Positions 25,667-34,781 of a DNA stretch of 64,000 bases are shown here, piece after piece. Source of the stretch: Azospirillum sp. B510 (GTDB lineage: Bacteria > Pseudomonadota > Alphaproteobacteria > Azospirillales > Azospirillaceae); contig NC_013858.1 in the NCBI RefSeq assembly GCF_000010725.1, positions 248,001-312,000 on the forward strand. The letters are read 5' to 3'. Below the pieces are notes generated by a model. It worked only from the letters and a program-made list of their open reading frames with translations. It ran no database searches and had not been told where the DNA came from. The number at the start of each line of letters is the position of its first letter. Position 1 is the stretch's first letter. A program made the position numbers and the translations under genes.

Positions 25667-28600
25667 TCAGACGCCGTCCCAGAAATGCTCCAGCCCGACC
25701 TGGGCGACGCCGTCGGCGCCCATCTTCGTCCAGGCAAGGTCGTGGATGCCCATGGCGAAGGCCGGAGAGGTGGCTTGCAGCGAATAGTCGCCCCAATAGG
25801 GGTTGTTGAACATCGGCTTGCCGATCACGTCATGGTCGCCATATTTCGGCACGTTGTAGACGAGGTTGTTGTCGATGACGAAGTCGTTGGCGCTCAGCAG
25901 CTCGATATAGTCGTCGAGCGGCAGCGTCCCCATCACCACGTTCTTGGTGATGGTGTTGTTGTGCGGGTCGCCGGCGGGCCCATGCACCGGCTGCCATTCG
26001 ATGCGGATGAAGTCCTCCTTGTTGCTGGCGATGACCGCGAAATTGTTGGTCACGACGTTGTTGTCGCCGCCATGGATCTGCACCGAGGCCCAGTCGGCGT
26101 CCTTGATGAAGTTGTCCTTGACGGTGATGCCGCCGGCCATGTCGTCGAGATAGATGCCGAAGCCCTTCTGGCCGGGCATCCAGGCATCCTGGGCGTTGGT
26201 GGCCAGACCGTTGGCATGTTCGATCCGGTTGCCCTGGATGATCATGCCGGTATCGACGCTGGAGCGGCCCAGGATCTCGATGGCGCCGCCGTCGGCGGTC
26301 TCCAGGCCGGTGTGGGAGATGGTGTTGAACTGGATGATGTTGTTGTGGTTCACCGTGTTGGTGGTGCCGCCGTAATCCTTGAACGAGATGCCGTAGCGGG
26401 CGCTGTGGTCGATGTCGTTGTTGGAGATCAGGTTGTTGTCCACCCCGGTGCCGATGATGCCGGCCACCGCCTTGTGCACCTCGCCGATGTTGCTGATCGT
26501 GTTGGCGTAGATGCTGTTGCCGTTGCTGCGGCCGTCCATCTCGATGCCGTTCTCGGCCAGATGGTTCAGGCTGTTGTGGGCGATCTGGTTGTTGGACGAG
26601 CCCGAACCGAGATGGATGGCGGTGCCGACATTCAGAAAGCTGTTGTCGCTGATATGGTTGCCGCTGGCCTTCAGCAGGTCCAGGGCGTTGCCGCCGGTGG
26701 TGGTGTTCTTGAAGGTCAGCCCGTCGATGGTGACGTCGCTGGCGCCGTTCAGCCGGACCAGCGTCCCCAGCCGCGGCACCTCCACGCCCGAGGAGGCGAA
26801 ATTGGAACTGGCGGCCTTGTACAGCAGGGAGCCGTCGCTGGTCCGCCAGGCGAACTCGCCGGCCTGATCGACATAGGCGGGGTTGTTCAGCAGCTTGTAG
26901 GTGGTGCCGTCGGCGAAGGGCAGGGAGGCCCCGTTCTTCAGCGTGATGGTGTGGGTGGCCGCATTGAAACCGGCGATGCTGGTCAGCGTGTCGCCCAGCC
27001 GTTCGGCATCCATGATCTGGATCAGCGTGCCCGGCTGGATGTCGGTGGCGGTCACCTCGCCGCCGTGGGAGCGGATGGCCCAGCCGCTGGGTCCCCCCGA
27101 CGCGGCGTCGGCGAAATGCCAGCCGCTGGTCACGTCGGCGCTGTCATAGGCGTATTTCTCGGCCAGATGCTGGCGGACGTCGCCGACGATCAGGTCGAGG
27201 TTGCTGGCGGTGGCGAGCTTGGCCGAATAGAGGCCGTCGCCCTCGCTGGTGAAGCTCTTCACCACCTCGCCGCCGCTCAGCACCGGCTTTTCGCCCGGAT
27301 AGTTCTGGAAGCTGTGGCCGTTGTCGAACGCCGTCAGTTCCAGCGTCCTGGTCAGGTGATAGGTGCCCTCGCGGACATAGGTGGTGTCGATGCCGTGGTC
27401 GGCGCGCATGGCGGCCTGGGCCTTCTCCAGGCTGGCGAAGGGACCGTCGGTGCCGTCGGCGTTGGGGGCCGCCAGCTTGCCCGACCAGCTGTCCTTGCCG
27501 TTGGCGGCGACATAGAAGGCCGGCTTGGTCGGAGGGGTGGGGGGCGTCGTCGGGATGGACGGGGTATCGCCGAACAGGTCGGCGCCGGCCTTGACGGTCA
27601 GGGCGCCACCCCAATAGAGACCTTCCTGGCCCTTGACCACGTCCTTGCCATCGACCGCCCCCTTGTCATAGGTGACGATGCTGTCGGTGGCGGCGACGCT
27701 ATGGCCGTTGATCGAGACCGATTTGACGAACAGGTTGCGGTCGACGCCGTTCACGGTGGCGTCGTTGTCGTACCAGACCTGGACCGTGTGGGCTTTGGTC
27801 GGATCGATGTCGGTGGTGAATTTGTAGGCGGTGGAGGTCGCGGCCGCCTTGGCGTCGCCGATCACCCGCCCGTCGACCAGCAGCTTGAAATGCGCCGCCT
27901 GCCCGCCGGCCGAGGTGCCATGGGCGTCGACGACGATATCCACCGACTTGGAGGGCGGCGGCGGGGGCGGCGGAACATAGGGTCCGCCGAAATACTCCTC
28001 CGGCACGCCGAAGGTCAGGGCGCCGCCCCAATAGAGCCCTTCCTGACCGGCGACGACGAATTTGCCGTCCACCGCGCCCTTGTCGTAGGAGGCCATGTCG
28101 GAGGTCGCCGCGATGGTCTGGCCGTCGATGTTGATCGACTTGACGAACAGGTTGCGGTCGACGCCGTTCACGGTGGCGTCGTTGTCGTACCAGATTTGGA
28201 TCTTGTGGGCCTCGTTCGGGTCCACCTTGGCGGTGAAGCTGTAGTCGGTGGGGGAGGTGGCGCTGACCCAGGCGTCGCCGACCACCTGGTCATCGACCAG
28301 CAGCTTGAAATGGGGGGCCTGGCCGGCGGCGCTGACGCCATAGGCGCTGACCTTGATGGTCGTGGTCATGACGGAGGCCTGCTCACCGTCCGGAGCGGTG
28401 GCGGTGGACGAGAAGTAGGAAGCGGGCAGCGGCACGTTCAGCGCGCCCGGCCAGAGCATCTCCGTCTGGCCGGCGATGACGTTGAGCCCATCGATCTTGC
28501 CGGTGTCGTATTTCACCGACTGGTCGATCGACAGGATGGTCTTGCCATTCACCTCGAACGACTTGACGAACAGGTTGCGGTCCTCCCCGTTGACCGTGTC

Positions 28601-28819
28601 GTCATTGTCGTAGACGAGTTGCAGCGCGTGCGCCTTGTCGGCCGGCACGGTGGCGGTGAAGACGTAACGCGACTGGGTGGCGGAGGAGACGGTGGCTTCC
28701 CCGATGCGGGCGCCATCCACAAGCAATTGGAAATGCGGCCATTTTCCGCCGGCGGGCGTGCCCCAGGCATTGACCGCGAAGGTGACCTGGATCGTACCGT
28801 CGGTGTTGGTGGTAGCCAT
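25667..28819 (-). CDS. Large protein with three carbohydrate-binding modules and a parallel beta-helix
   Basis: The 1050-residue protein begins with three related modules of about 125 residues (roughly 8-130, 150-275 and 287-410). Each holds a block like VYDNDDTVNGEDRNLFVKS, typical of calcium-dependent xylan-binding-type modules. Polyproline and Pro/Thr linkers separate them. From about residue 435 a right-handed parallel beta-helix follows, with Asn-rich turns such as NNQIAHNSLNHLAENGIEM and NTISNIGEVHKAVAGIIG. It starts with FYVAANGKDSWSGKLAAP, a common lead-in of secreted polysaccharide lyases or epimerases. There is no Sec signal and no RTX repeats, so the export route is unclear. ATG 28819 has GGAG upstream. 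Polysaccharide modification is inferred. Confidence 0.85.
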   Translation of the reverse strand: MATTNTDGTIQVTFAVNAWGTPAGGKWPHFQLLVDGARIGEATVSSATQSRYVFTATVPADKAHALQLVYDNDDTVNGEDRNLFVKSFEVNGKTILSIDQSVKYDTGKIDGLNVIAGQTEMLWPGALNVPLPASYFSSTATAPDGEQASVMTTTIKVSAYGVSAAGQAPHFKLLVDDQVVGDAWVSATSPTDYSFTAKVDPNEAHKIQIWYDNDATVNGVDRNLFVKSINIDGQTIAATSDMASYDKGAVDGKFVVAGQEGLYWGGALTFGVPEEYFGGPYVPPPPPPPSKSVDIVVDAHGTSAGGQAAHFKLLVDGRVIGDAKAAATSTAYKFTTDIDPTKAHTVQVWYDNDATVNGVDRNLFVKSVSINGHSVAATDSIVTYDKGAVDGKDVVKGQEGLYWGGALTVKAGADLFGDTPSIPTTPPTPPTKPAFYVAANGKDSWSGKLAAPNADGTDGPFASLEKAQAAMRADHGIDTTYVREGTYHLTRTLELTAFDNGHSFQNYPGEKPVLSGGEVVKSFTSEGDGLYSAKLATASNLDLIVGDVRQHLAEKYAYDSADVTSGWHFADAASGGPSGWAIRSHGGEVTATDIQPGTLIQIMDAERLGDTLTSIAGFNAATHTITLKNGASLPFADGTTYKLLNNPAYVDQAGEFAWRTSDGSLLYKAASSNFASSGVEVPRLGTLVRLNGASDVTIDGLTFKNTTTGGNALDLLKASGNHISDNSFLNVGTAIHLGSGSSNNQIAHNSLNHLAENGIEMDGRSNGNSIYANTISNIGEVHKAVAGIIGTGVDNNLISNNDIDHSARYGISFKDYGGTTNTVNHNNIIQFNTISHTGLETADGGAIEILGRSSVDTGMIIQGNRIEHANGLATNAQDAWMPGQKGFGIYLDDMAGGITVKDNFIKDADWASVQIHGGDNNVVTNNFAVIASNKEDFIRIEWQPVHGPAGDPHNNTITKNVVMGTLPLDDYIELLSANDFVIDNNLVYNVPKYGDHDVIGKPMFNNPYWGDYSLQATSPAFAMGIHDLAWTKMGADGVAQVGLEHFWDGV

Positions 28820-29204
28820 TTTGGAACTCCGCTTTATGGGTATCGCCTTGTTCCGCAGGCTCGTCTCTTAGGCTTAATCGGGTACTAACACTTATGGTTA
28901 GGAAATTATGAATGAGGGGGTTTCCCGTGGCATTGATGAGACAAAAAAGAGTTCCAGGATTTTCAATAGAATCACGGAAAAATGAAAATTCCGACACTCG
29001 ATCGCTATGGACAGTCCCTGATCGGCAATTTTTTCCCAATCACCCGGAGCCCTGCCCTTCCCATTTGATGAGAAAGGGCAGGGCATCGTCGGACGGTCCG
29101 GTTTTTGGCTCGCTGACTTGAGAGGGAATCCTGTCGTGGGTGGCTTGGATTTCCGTGCGATTCCGCGCGATGTTCATATGCCACGCGGGCTCCGTGCCCA
29201 GTGA
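28820..29204. other. Low-GC spacer with a promoter-like motif and a hairpin
   Basis: This stretch is much lower in GC than the genome around it. It contains TTAATCGGGTACTAAC (28874-28889), with CTAAC and GTTAG arranged as an inverted repeat just downstream. At 29049-29084 GCCCTGCCCTT and AAGGGCAGGGC form a perfect 11-bp hairpin. It should hold the promoter of the CBM/beta-helix gene. No gene is seen. Confidence 0.5.
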
Positions 29205-29493
29205 TGTGCGCGGTCACGATGCAGCCCTCGCGCTCATCGGTGAAGAGGTCGCGGGCGCCGATGTGCTCCGAGGCTATCACCGGGCAGCCGCAGGCCATCG
29301 CCTGGGCCATGACGTATCCGAAACCATCTTCCAATGATGGCAACATCAGGACGCTGGCGCGCGACACCTCACGCTTGACCTCCGACCAGGGCTGACGCCC
29401 CAAACGTTCCAACGGCTCGACCGGATAGCGCTTCAGAAGAATCTCGCCCTCGGGGGAGGTCGCACCGACCAGCACCAGCCGAGCGTTCGGCAA
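29205..29493 (-). pseudogene. Remnant of a glycosyltransferase family 4 gene
   Basis: About 96 codons encode the nucleotide-sugar half of a GT-B glycosyltransferase: PNARLVLVGATSPEGE, then VLMLPSLEDGFGYVMAQAMA with the conserved E-x7-E region, then GCPVIASEHIGARDLF. There is no N-terminal domain upstream; at 29493 the sequence breaks abruptly into AT-rich DNA. Downstream of GCIVTA the family similarity stops, though the frame stays open to 29005. It is the decayed end of a polysaccharide-synthesis gene, in keeping with the EPS locus a few kilobases away. Confidence 0.75.
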
Positions 29494-29890
29494 GGAGCAC
29501 TATTTTAGCTTTGCGCCTACAACACAAAGACACATAATGTATATTATGGAAATAAATATAGGAGGATTGCTCATGTCAGGAACGTCAGATATCTAACCGC
29601 TCTGCGCGTTTGATCCCTGTTGCTGACAGGCTTACCCTGAGGCTGTCAGCAACGTGCCAGGTGCGTCATGCACCTTCAGCGTATCGTGATGCCTTCGGGC
29701 TTGGTCAGTTGGACGGCTTTCGACGGCCACGGTGGGTGGTTCCGGAAATTCCAGGTGTCGCCTGACAGAAACGCGCCGGCAAATGGGGGCCGGGTAGCAA
29801 CGGAACAGAAACTCCGATTGAGGCGGAATGGCTGTACGGAAATCCTCTCTGCGAAGGTTTCCGCACATCCGCTCTTGCGGGCGCCGTCGG
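29494..29890. other. AT-rich scar region with a seven-codon ORF and a hairpin
   Basis: No conventional gene is visible. A perfect AGGAGG (29560-29565) precedes ATG 29573, which opens a frame of only seven codons (MSGTSDI) ending at TAA 29596. Beyond it, GTTGCTGACAG (29619-29629) and CTGTCAGCAAC (29643-29653) form an 11-bp stem without a T-run. The rest, to the end of the M48 gene, shows nothing I can name. Confidence 0.5.
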
Positions 29891-32062
29891 TCAGGCGCCC
29901 TCACTCTCGCTGGCAAGCCGGCGGCGGGCATAGGCGGCGGACAGGTAGCGGCTCAGCAGCGCCTCGAAATCGACCGCTTTCAAGCCGCGGATGCCCATCG
30001 CCTCCAGCACCACGATCCGTTTGCGCCGGTTCACCTTGTTGTAGATGGAAAAGCCGATCCGGTTGGGCAGCGGCGCCTGCTCGTGCAGGGCAAGCACCAG
30101 CGCCAGCCGCTGCGACGCCGTCACCCGCATCGCGGCGACGTCGGTCCAGGCGATGCCCTCCCGCAGCCGCGACGACATCAGCGCCTCGGGGGTGAGGATC
30201 ATCAGCGGCGTCTTCGTCTTGTGGCGGATCCAGGCCGCATAGAGCAGGGCGCTCACGGCCCCGGCGGCGGTCAGCACCGCGATGAAGGTCGCCGTCGCCG
30301 GATCATGGCCAATGCCGAGAGCCGGCGCGAAGAAGAGGACGCCGATGGAGAAGGCGATGAACAGGGCCGCGATGAGGGCCATGGCCCAGATCATCGGCCT
30401 GCCATTCTCGTAAAGCACCGTGTGCTCCGCCGGGATGGCGGCGGCGGCCATCTCCAGCTCTTCCCGGCTCAGCCGGTGGGCCTGACGGGCCTCGTCCAGG
30501 AACGCCGCGGACAGCGTATGGCAAAGGCCGGTCCAATCGGCGAACAGCCGATGCGGCAGGTCGGTGTCCTCCGTCGCCGGTCCGCGGGCGGCGCGGGCCA
30601 GCAGGCGCTCGTCGAGCGGGACGCCAAGGGTGCTGATCCGCAGGGCGGTCGGCGGATGACGGTCGGTCGGGTGGGGCTGGCACTCCTCGATGCGGGCGGC
30701 GGGATCGGGCACACCATCCCCGGCCCGGCGCAGGATCTCCGCCACCAGATCCGGTGCGACCGTGTCGGGGGAGGAAAAGGCGTCGTCCAGCGTCCCGACG
30801 ATGATGGGGGCCAGTGCGGCGGTGCGAAGCAGGGCGAGGGGCACGCTCTCCGGGCCGCTGACCAGACTGCTCCGGCGGTCGGCCTCCAGTTCGCGCTGCC
30901 GCGCGTGCTGGGCCACGGCGAGATCGAAACTCTCCAGCGTGTGGAAGCCGAGGTGCAAGGCGGGGGTGAGCACGAAGCCGCCGCTGCCGCCGCGCTCGCC
31001 GAGCGCGGTCATGGTTCGCCACAATCCGGCATGGATCGGGGCGAAGCGGCGGCTGTAGGCGGTGTCTCCACCCGAGAAATGGGCCAGTTCATGCCCGATG
31101 ACGGCGGCCAGTTCGGTCTCGCCGATCAGCGGCAGGTAGGGGGCCGGCAGGTGAAGGGTCCGGCCGGACAGTATTTTCTCCTCCCCGCTCGGCCGGACGG
31201 GCGCCTCGGTCACGAAGAAGCCCTCGGTCAGTCCGATCAGGATGCTGTCCGGCATCAGCGCCTCGTGCCGGGCCGCCAGATCCTCGACGAAGCGCCACAG
31301 GCCGGGCGCCTGCTCGCGGTCGACCACCACGCCACGGACGTCGAGCGGTTCCATGGTGTAGAGGTTGAAGACGCGGCGCATGGCGATCACCGCCGTCACC
31401 GCGCTGTAGGCGGCGAAGACGGCGAGCGCCACGCCGACGCCGAACAGCTTGACACTGCCGGTGGACAGATGGTCCCAGAACCACAGGCCCGCCGCTTCGA
31501 ACAGCGAGGCCGAGATGCCGGAAAGGCTGAGGCCGACGAGCAGGCCGGCGAGCGTGAAGGGCAGGAGCCGCCTCAAGCGGTCGAAGCTCCGCACCAGGGC
31601 ATCACGCGACCCCCGTGCCCGCGACGCCGCGATCCGGGCCGCCAGCAATCCGATGAGCCCGGCGAGGAAGGCCAGCAGTCCGCCGGCCATCGTGCCCCAG
31701 CTCAAAGGGTAGCGGATCACCGAGACCTCGACGCCCTCCTCCACCGTGCCGATGGCGCTGCGGACGCGGGCGACGGCCAGGGAGACGACCATGCTGGTGC
31801 CGCCCGGCCCGCCCATGGTCACGACGGCCGACGGAGTCTTGGCCTCGATCCGCTGGAGTTGGGCAAGCGTCTCCGGCAGTTCCTGCGCCGCCTGCCGGTA
31901 CTCGTCGCGCGTCGCGGCACCACGCCGCTCCTGCCAGACCCCGAGCGCCACCAGCGCCAGCGGAACGATCAGCAGCCAGACGACCAGAGCGACCCCCGGC
32001 GAAAGACGAAGAATACGGCGGCCGGGCCCGGCTGCATTGCTTGAAAGGATTGTGCTCGCCAC
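29891..32062 (-). CDS. Membrane-embedded M48-type zinc metalloprotease
   Basis: This protein of about 723 residues has the M48 zinc-binding motif HELAHFSGGDTAYSRRF around residue 325 and the third ligand Glu in ARQRELEADRRSS, as in HtpX/Ste24-like peptidases. Hydrophobic segments lie near the N-terminus (VALVVWLLIVPLALVALG), around residues 130-230 (three to four spans) and around 580-640. The C-terminus, after KRIVVLEAMGIRGLKAVDF, is cytoplasmic. I prefer the GTG at 32062, which has GGAGAT eight bases upstream; an ATG at 32116 would add 18 residues without a ribosome site. Membrane-protein quality control is the likely role. It stands alone between a scar region and hppD. Confidence 0.85.
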   Translation of the reverse strand: MASTILSSNAAGPGRRILRLSPGVALVVWLLIVPLALVALGVWQERRGAATRDEYRQAAQELPETLAQLQRIEAKTPSAVVTMGGPGGTSMVVSLAVARVRSAIGTVEEGVEVSVIRYPLSWGTMAGGLLAFLAGLIGLLAARIAASRARGSRDALVRSFDRLRRLLPFTLAGLLVGLSLSGISASLFEAAGLWFWDHLSTGSVKLFGVGVALAVFAAYSAVTAVIAMRRVFNLYTMEPLDVRGVVVDREQAPGLWRFVEDLAARHEALMPDSILIGLTEGFFVTEAPVRPSGEEKILSGRTLHLPAPYLPLIGETELAAVIGHELAHFSGGDTAYSRRFAPIHAGLWRTMTALGERGGSGGFVLTPALHLGFHTLESFDLAVAQHARQRELEADRRSSLVSGPESVPLALLRTAALAPIIVGTLDDAFSSPDTVAPDLVAEILRRAGDGVPDPAARIEECQPHPTDRHPPTALRISTLGVPLDERLLARAARGPATEDTDLPHRLFADWTGLCHTLSAAFLDEARQAHRLSREELEMAAAAIPAEHTVLYENGRPMIWAMALIAALFIAFSIGVLFFAPALGIGHDPATATFIAVLTAAGAVSALLYAAWIRHKTKTPLMILTPEALMSSRLREGIAWTDVAAMRVTASQRLALVLALHEQAPLPNRIGFSIYNKVNRRKRIVVLEAMGIRGLKAVDFEALLSRYLSAAYARRRLASESEGA

Positions 32063-32216
32063 GCCCGGATCTCCTTCATCGACGCATCGGGCCGGAGGAT
32101 CGCGCAGGGCGCGCATCGAAGCCAGACGCCCGGAAGGGGTAGCGATTTCAGGTCATGCTCCTCCGCCAAACATGGATATGACCCTGAATATGAATATGGC
32201 TCGTGGCGAACGGCGA

Positions 32217-33290
32217 TCAGGCGGCATCCTCGTTCAGCACGCCACGGCGGATCTGGTCGAGTTCGATGGACTCGAACAGCGCCTTGAAATTGCCCTCGCC
32301 GAACCCCTCGTTGCCGATGCGCTGGATGATCTCGAAGAAGATCGGGCCGATGACGGTCTGGGTGAAGATCTGCAACAGCAGGCCCTTCCCTTCCGTCGGG
32401 GCGCCGTCGATCAGGATGCGGTTGGCCTGCAAGCGCTTCAGGTCCTGCCCGTGGCCGGGTACGCGGCCGTCGATCCGCTCGTAATAGGTGTCGGGCGTGT
32501 CCTGGAACGGGGTGCCCATGCCGCGCATCGTCTCCACCGTCCGGATGATGTCGTCGGTGCCGAGCGCCACATGCTGGATGCCTTCGCCCTTGTAGTCGCG
32601 CAGATATTCGACGATCTGCGACTTGTTGTCGGCGGACTCGTTGATCGGGATGCGGATCTTGCCGCAGGGGCTGGTCATCGCCTTCGACCGCAGGCCGGTC
32701 AGCTTGCCCTCGATGTTGAAATAGCGGATCTCGCGGAAACCGAACAGGCGGCTGTAGAAGTCGGCCCATTCCGCCATCCGCCCGGTGTGGACATTGTGGG
32801 TCAGATGGTCGATGTAGGTCAGGCCGGCGCCCAGGGGATGCTGCTCCACCCCCGGCAGGGGCACGAAATCGACCTCATAGATGCTGCCGCGGTCGGCATA
32901 GCGGTCGACGAGGTAGATCAGCGAATCGCCGATGCCCTTGATGGCGGGGATGTTCAGCTCCATCGCGCCGACACGGGTCTCGACACCCCAGGCGCCGAGA
33001 TCGAGCGCCCGGTGATATGCCTCGGCGGCGTCGGCGACGCGGAAGGCGATGGCGCAGATCGACGGGCCATGCTGGGCGGCGAAGTTGCGCGGGAAGCCCG
33101 ACGGCTCGGCATTGACGATGAAGTTGACGTCGCCCTGGCGATAGAGCGTGACATCCTTCGACCGGTGGCGGGCGATCGCGGTGAATCCCAGCCGCTCGAA
33201 CAGGCGGCCCAACGCCACGGTGTCCGGCGCGGTGAATTCGATGAACTCGAAGCCGTCGGTCCTCATCGGGTTTTCCCACATGTCGGCCAT
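32217..33290 (-). CDS. hppD: 4-Hydroxyphenylpyruvate dioxygenase
   Basis: HppD converts 4-hydroxyphenylpyruvate to homogentisate in tyrosine degradation, using Fe(II). The 357-residue protein shows the two-barrel vicinal-oxygen-chelate arrangement and all three iron ligands: His in YIDHLTHNVHTGRM near residue 160, His in EGIQHVALGTDDI and Glu in IGPIFFEIIQRIG. The block DFYSRLFGFREIRYF is also characteristic. ATG 33290 follows GAGGGA. A divergent Lrp-type regulator starts 135 bases upstream and probably controls it. Other homogentisate-pathway genes are not in the window. Confidence 0.96.
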   Translation of the reverse strand: MADMWENPMRTDGFEFIEFTAPDTVALGRLFERLGFTAIARHRSKDVTLYRQGDVNFIVNAEPSGFPRNFAAQHGPSICAIAFRVADAAEAYHRALDLGAWGVETRVGAMELNIPAIKGIGDSLIYLVDRYADRGSIYEVDFVPLPGVEQHPLGAGLTYIDHLTHNVHTGRMAEWADFYSRLFGFREIRYFNIEGKLTGLRSKAMTSPCGKIRIPINESADNKSQIVEYLRDYKGEGIQHVALGTDDIIRTVETMRGMGTPFQDTPDTYYERIDGRVPGHGQDLKRLQANRILIDGAPTEGKGLLLQIFTQTVIGPIFFEIIQRIGNEGFGEGNFKALFESIELDQIRRGVLNEDAA

Positions 33291-33425
33291 GGCGTCCCTC
33301 CCTTGGTCAATTCCGCGATCAGTGTACCTGACTGTTTGTGGAAATAGCTTTCAAAGCGGGGCGGGCCCACCTATGATTTTGGCAGGCTTTCCCGCAACAC
33401 CGGGACATGGTGGAGAGATTTTCCG

Positions 33426-33932
33426 ATGCCATCGGCTCTTTCGGAAAGCGACGTCAGACTCCTCATCGCTTTGCAGGAGGATGCGCGCCTGACGGTGCAG
33501 GAGCTGGCGGACCGCGTCGGCACCTCCCCCTCCTCCTGCTGGCGCCGGCTGAAGTCGCTGGAGGAGACCGGGGTGATCCGCCGCTATACGGCGCTGGTCG
33601 ATCCCAAGGCGGCGTCGGTGGGCGAATGCGTCTTCGCCCATGTGACGCTCGACCGCCATTCGGCGGAGACCGCGGCGATCTTCATCGACACCGTGCGCAA
33701 ACGGCCGGAGGTGCTGGAATGCTATGCGGTGTCGGGCGACGCGGATTATCTGCTGCGGGTCGCGGTGCGGGCCATCGCCGACTACAACCGCTTCCTGGAG
33801 GAGTTCGTCTTCCAACTGCCCTTCCAGGTCCGCATCCGCTCCAACTTCGCCCTGAAGGAGATCAAGTTCGAGACGGCGCTGCCTTTGGGGGGCGGGACAC
33901 ATCCCTTCTCCCCTCCGGGGAGAGGGAGCTAG
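33426..33932 (+). CDS. Lrp/AsnC family transcriptional regulator
   Basis: The 168-residue regulator has the N-terminal winged helix-turn-helix (ALSESDVRLLIALQEDARLT, then VQELADRVGTSPSSCWRRLK) and the C-terminal RAM ligand-binding domain (VLECYAVSGDADYLLRV). Transcribed divergently from hppD, it most likely regulates tyrosine breakdown in response to an aromatic amino acid or its keto acid. The last about 15 residues (GGGTHPFSPPGRGS) are translated from a GC hairpin, so the original stop may have been earlier in evolution. The present TAG stop at 33930-33932 is formed across an IS junction. Confidence 0.9.
   Translation: MPSALSESDVRLLIALQEDARLTVQELADRVGTSPSSCWRRLKSLEETGVIRRYTALVDPKAASVGECVFAHVTLDRHSAETAAIFIDTVRKRPEVLECYAVSGDADYLLRVAVRAIADYNRFLEEFVFQLPFQVRIRSNFALKEIKFETALPLGGGTHPFSPPGRGS
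33903..33928. terminator. Hairpin at the 3' end of the Lrp gene
   Basis: CCCTTCTCCCC and GGGGAGAGGGA fold around TCC, partly inside the end of the reading frame. The arms match the purine/pyrimidine hairpins often seen between alphaproteobacterial genes. Two insertion sequences now follow it directly. Confidence 0.5.
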
Positions 33933-34778
33933 GGCCTGTTGACATTCGCGTTGAGAAGGGGCTTCCTGTGGTCACAGAAATTTGATTCAAGGCTACCAAA
34001 AGGGAGGTGGCCTTGGATCGGATTGTATTGCGAGATGATCAGTGGGAGCGGATAGCGCCGCTTCTTCCCGGCAAAGTGGGTGACCCTGGCCGCTCGGCAG
34101 CGGACAATCGCCTGTTTTTGGAGGCGGTCCTGTGGATCGTCCGCGTTGGAGCGCCCTGGCGGGACTTGCCCGCAGCGTTCGGCAATTGGAACTCGGTGTT
34201 CCAGCGCTATCGCCGATGGGCCAAGGCCGGTGTCTTCGACGAGGTCTTCGCCGCTTTATCGAGCGACGCGGACTTCGAGTACGCGATCATTGATGGCACG
34301 ATTGTCCGGGTGCATCAGCACGGTACCGGCGCAAGGGGGGGACTCAGGCTCAGGCCATCGGTCGCTCTCGTGGCGGGCTGACGACCAAGATCCTGGCCGT
34401 CGTCGATGCGTTGGGGAACCTTGGGCGCTTCATCCTGCTGCCGGGCCAGCGACATGACAGCGTCGGCGTCGAACCGGTGCTGGACGGCATCGAATTCTCC
34501 GCCTTGCTGGCTGACAAAGCCTTCGACAGCAACGCCATCCGTATCTTGATCGCCGAGCGAGGCGCGGTCGCCGTCATTCCGTCCAAGGCCAACCGATCTC
34601 CCCCGATTCCCCACGACGCCGAGATGTACAAATGGCGCCATCTGGTCGAGAACTTCTTCTGCAAAATCAAAGAATTCCGACGCATCGCCACACGATACGA
34701 CAAAACTGATACAAGCTTCGCCGCTGCCATTAACCTCGTCGCTACCGTCTTGGTAACACGATGAATGTCAACAGGCCC
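33932..34778 (+). mobile_element. IS5 family, IS427-group insertion sequence
   Basis: The 847-bp element has inverted ends GGGCCTGTTGACATTC on both sides, flanked by a TA duplication (33930-33931 and 34779-34780), as expected for the IS427 group. It carries a two-frame transposase. The left TA plus the first G of the element make the TAG stop of the Lrp gene. Its right end abuts the IS701-type element with only TAA between them. Confidence 0.92.
34007..34764 (+). CDS. IS5/IS427-type transposase in two frames (programmed frameshift)
   Basis: The DDE transposase is split. Frame A (34007-34381) opens with RIVLRDDQWERIAPLLPG and includes AIIDGTIVRVHQHG with the first Asp. Frame B, running to 34764, holds GRSRGGLTTKILAVVDALGN, ALLADKAFDSNAIR with the second Asp, and LVENFFCKIKEFRRIATRYD with the catalytic Glu. 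They overlap at a run of seven G's (GCAAGGGGGGGACTC, near 34331-34345), where a -1 shift would join them. This is the usual expression mode of the group, so the element may be active. The start may be GTG 34007 or TTG 34013, both right after AGGGAGG. Confidence 0.88.
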
Positions 34779-34781
34779 TAA

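Noticed and set aside
25601..28888. A plus-strand open frame of 1095 codons opposite the CBM/beta-helix gene
   Set aside because: Its translation is a Val/Gly/Asp-biased string without domain motifs, as expected from the antisense of a high-GC gene. The minus-strand frame has clear repeated modules.
29619..29653. A Rho-independent terminator
   Set aside because: The stem is good but neither strand has a T-run after it.
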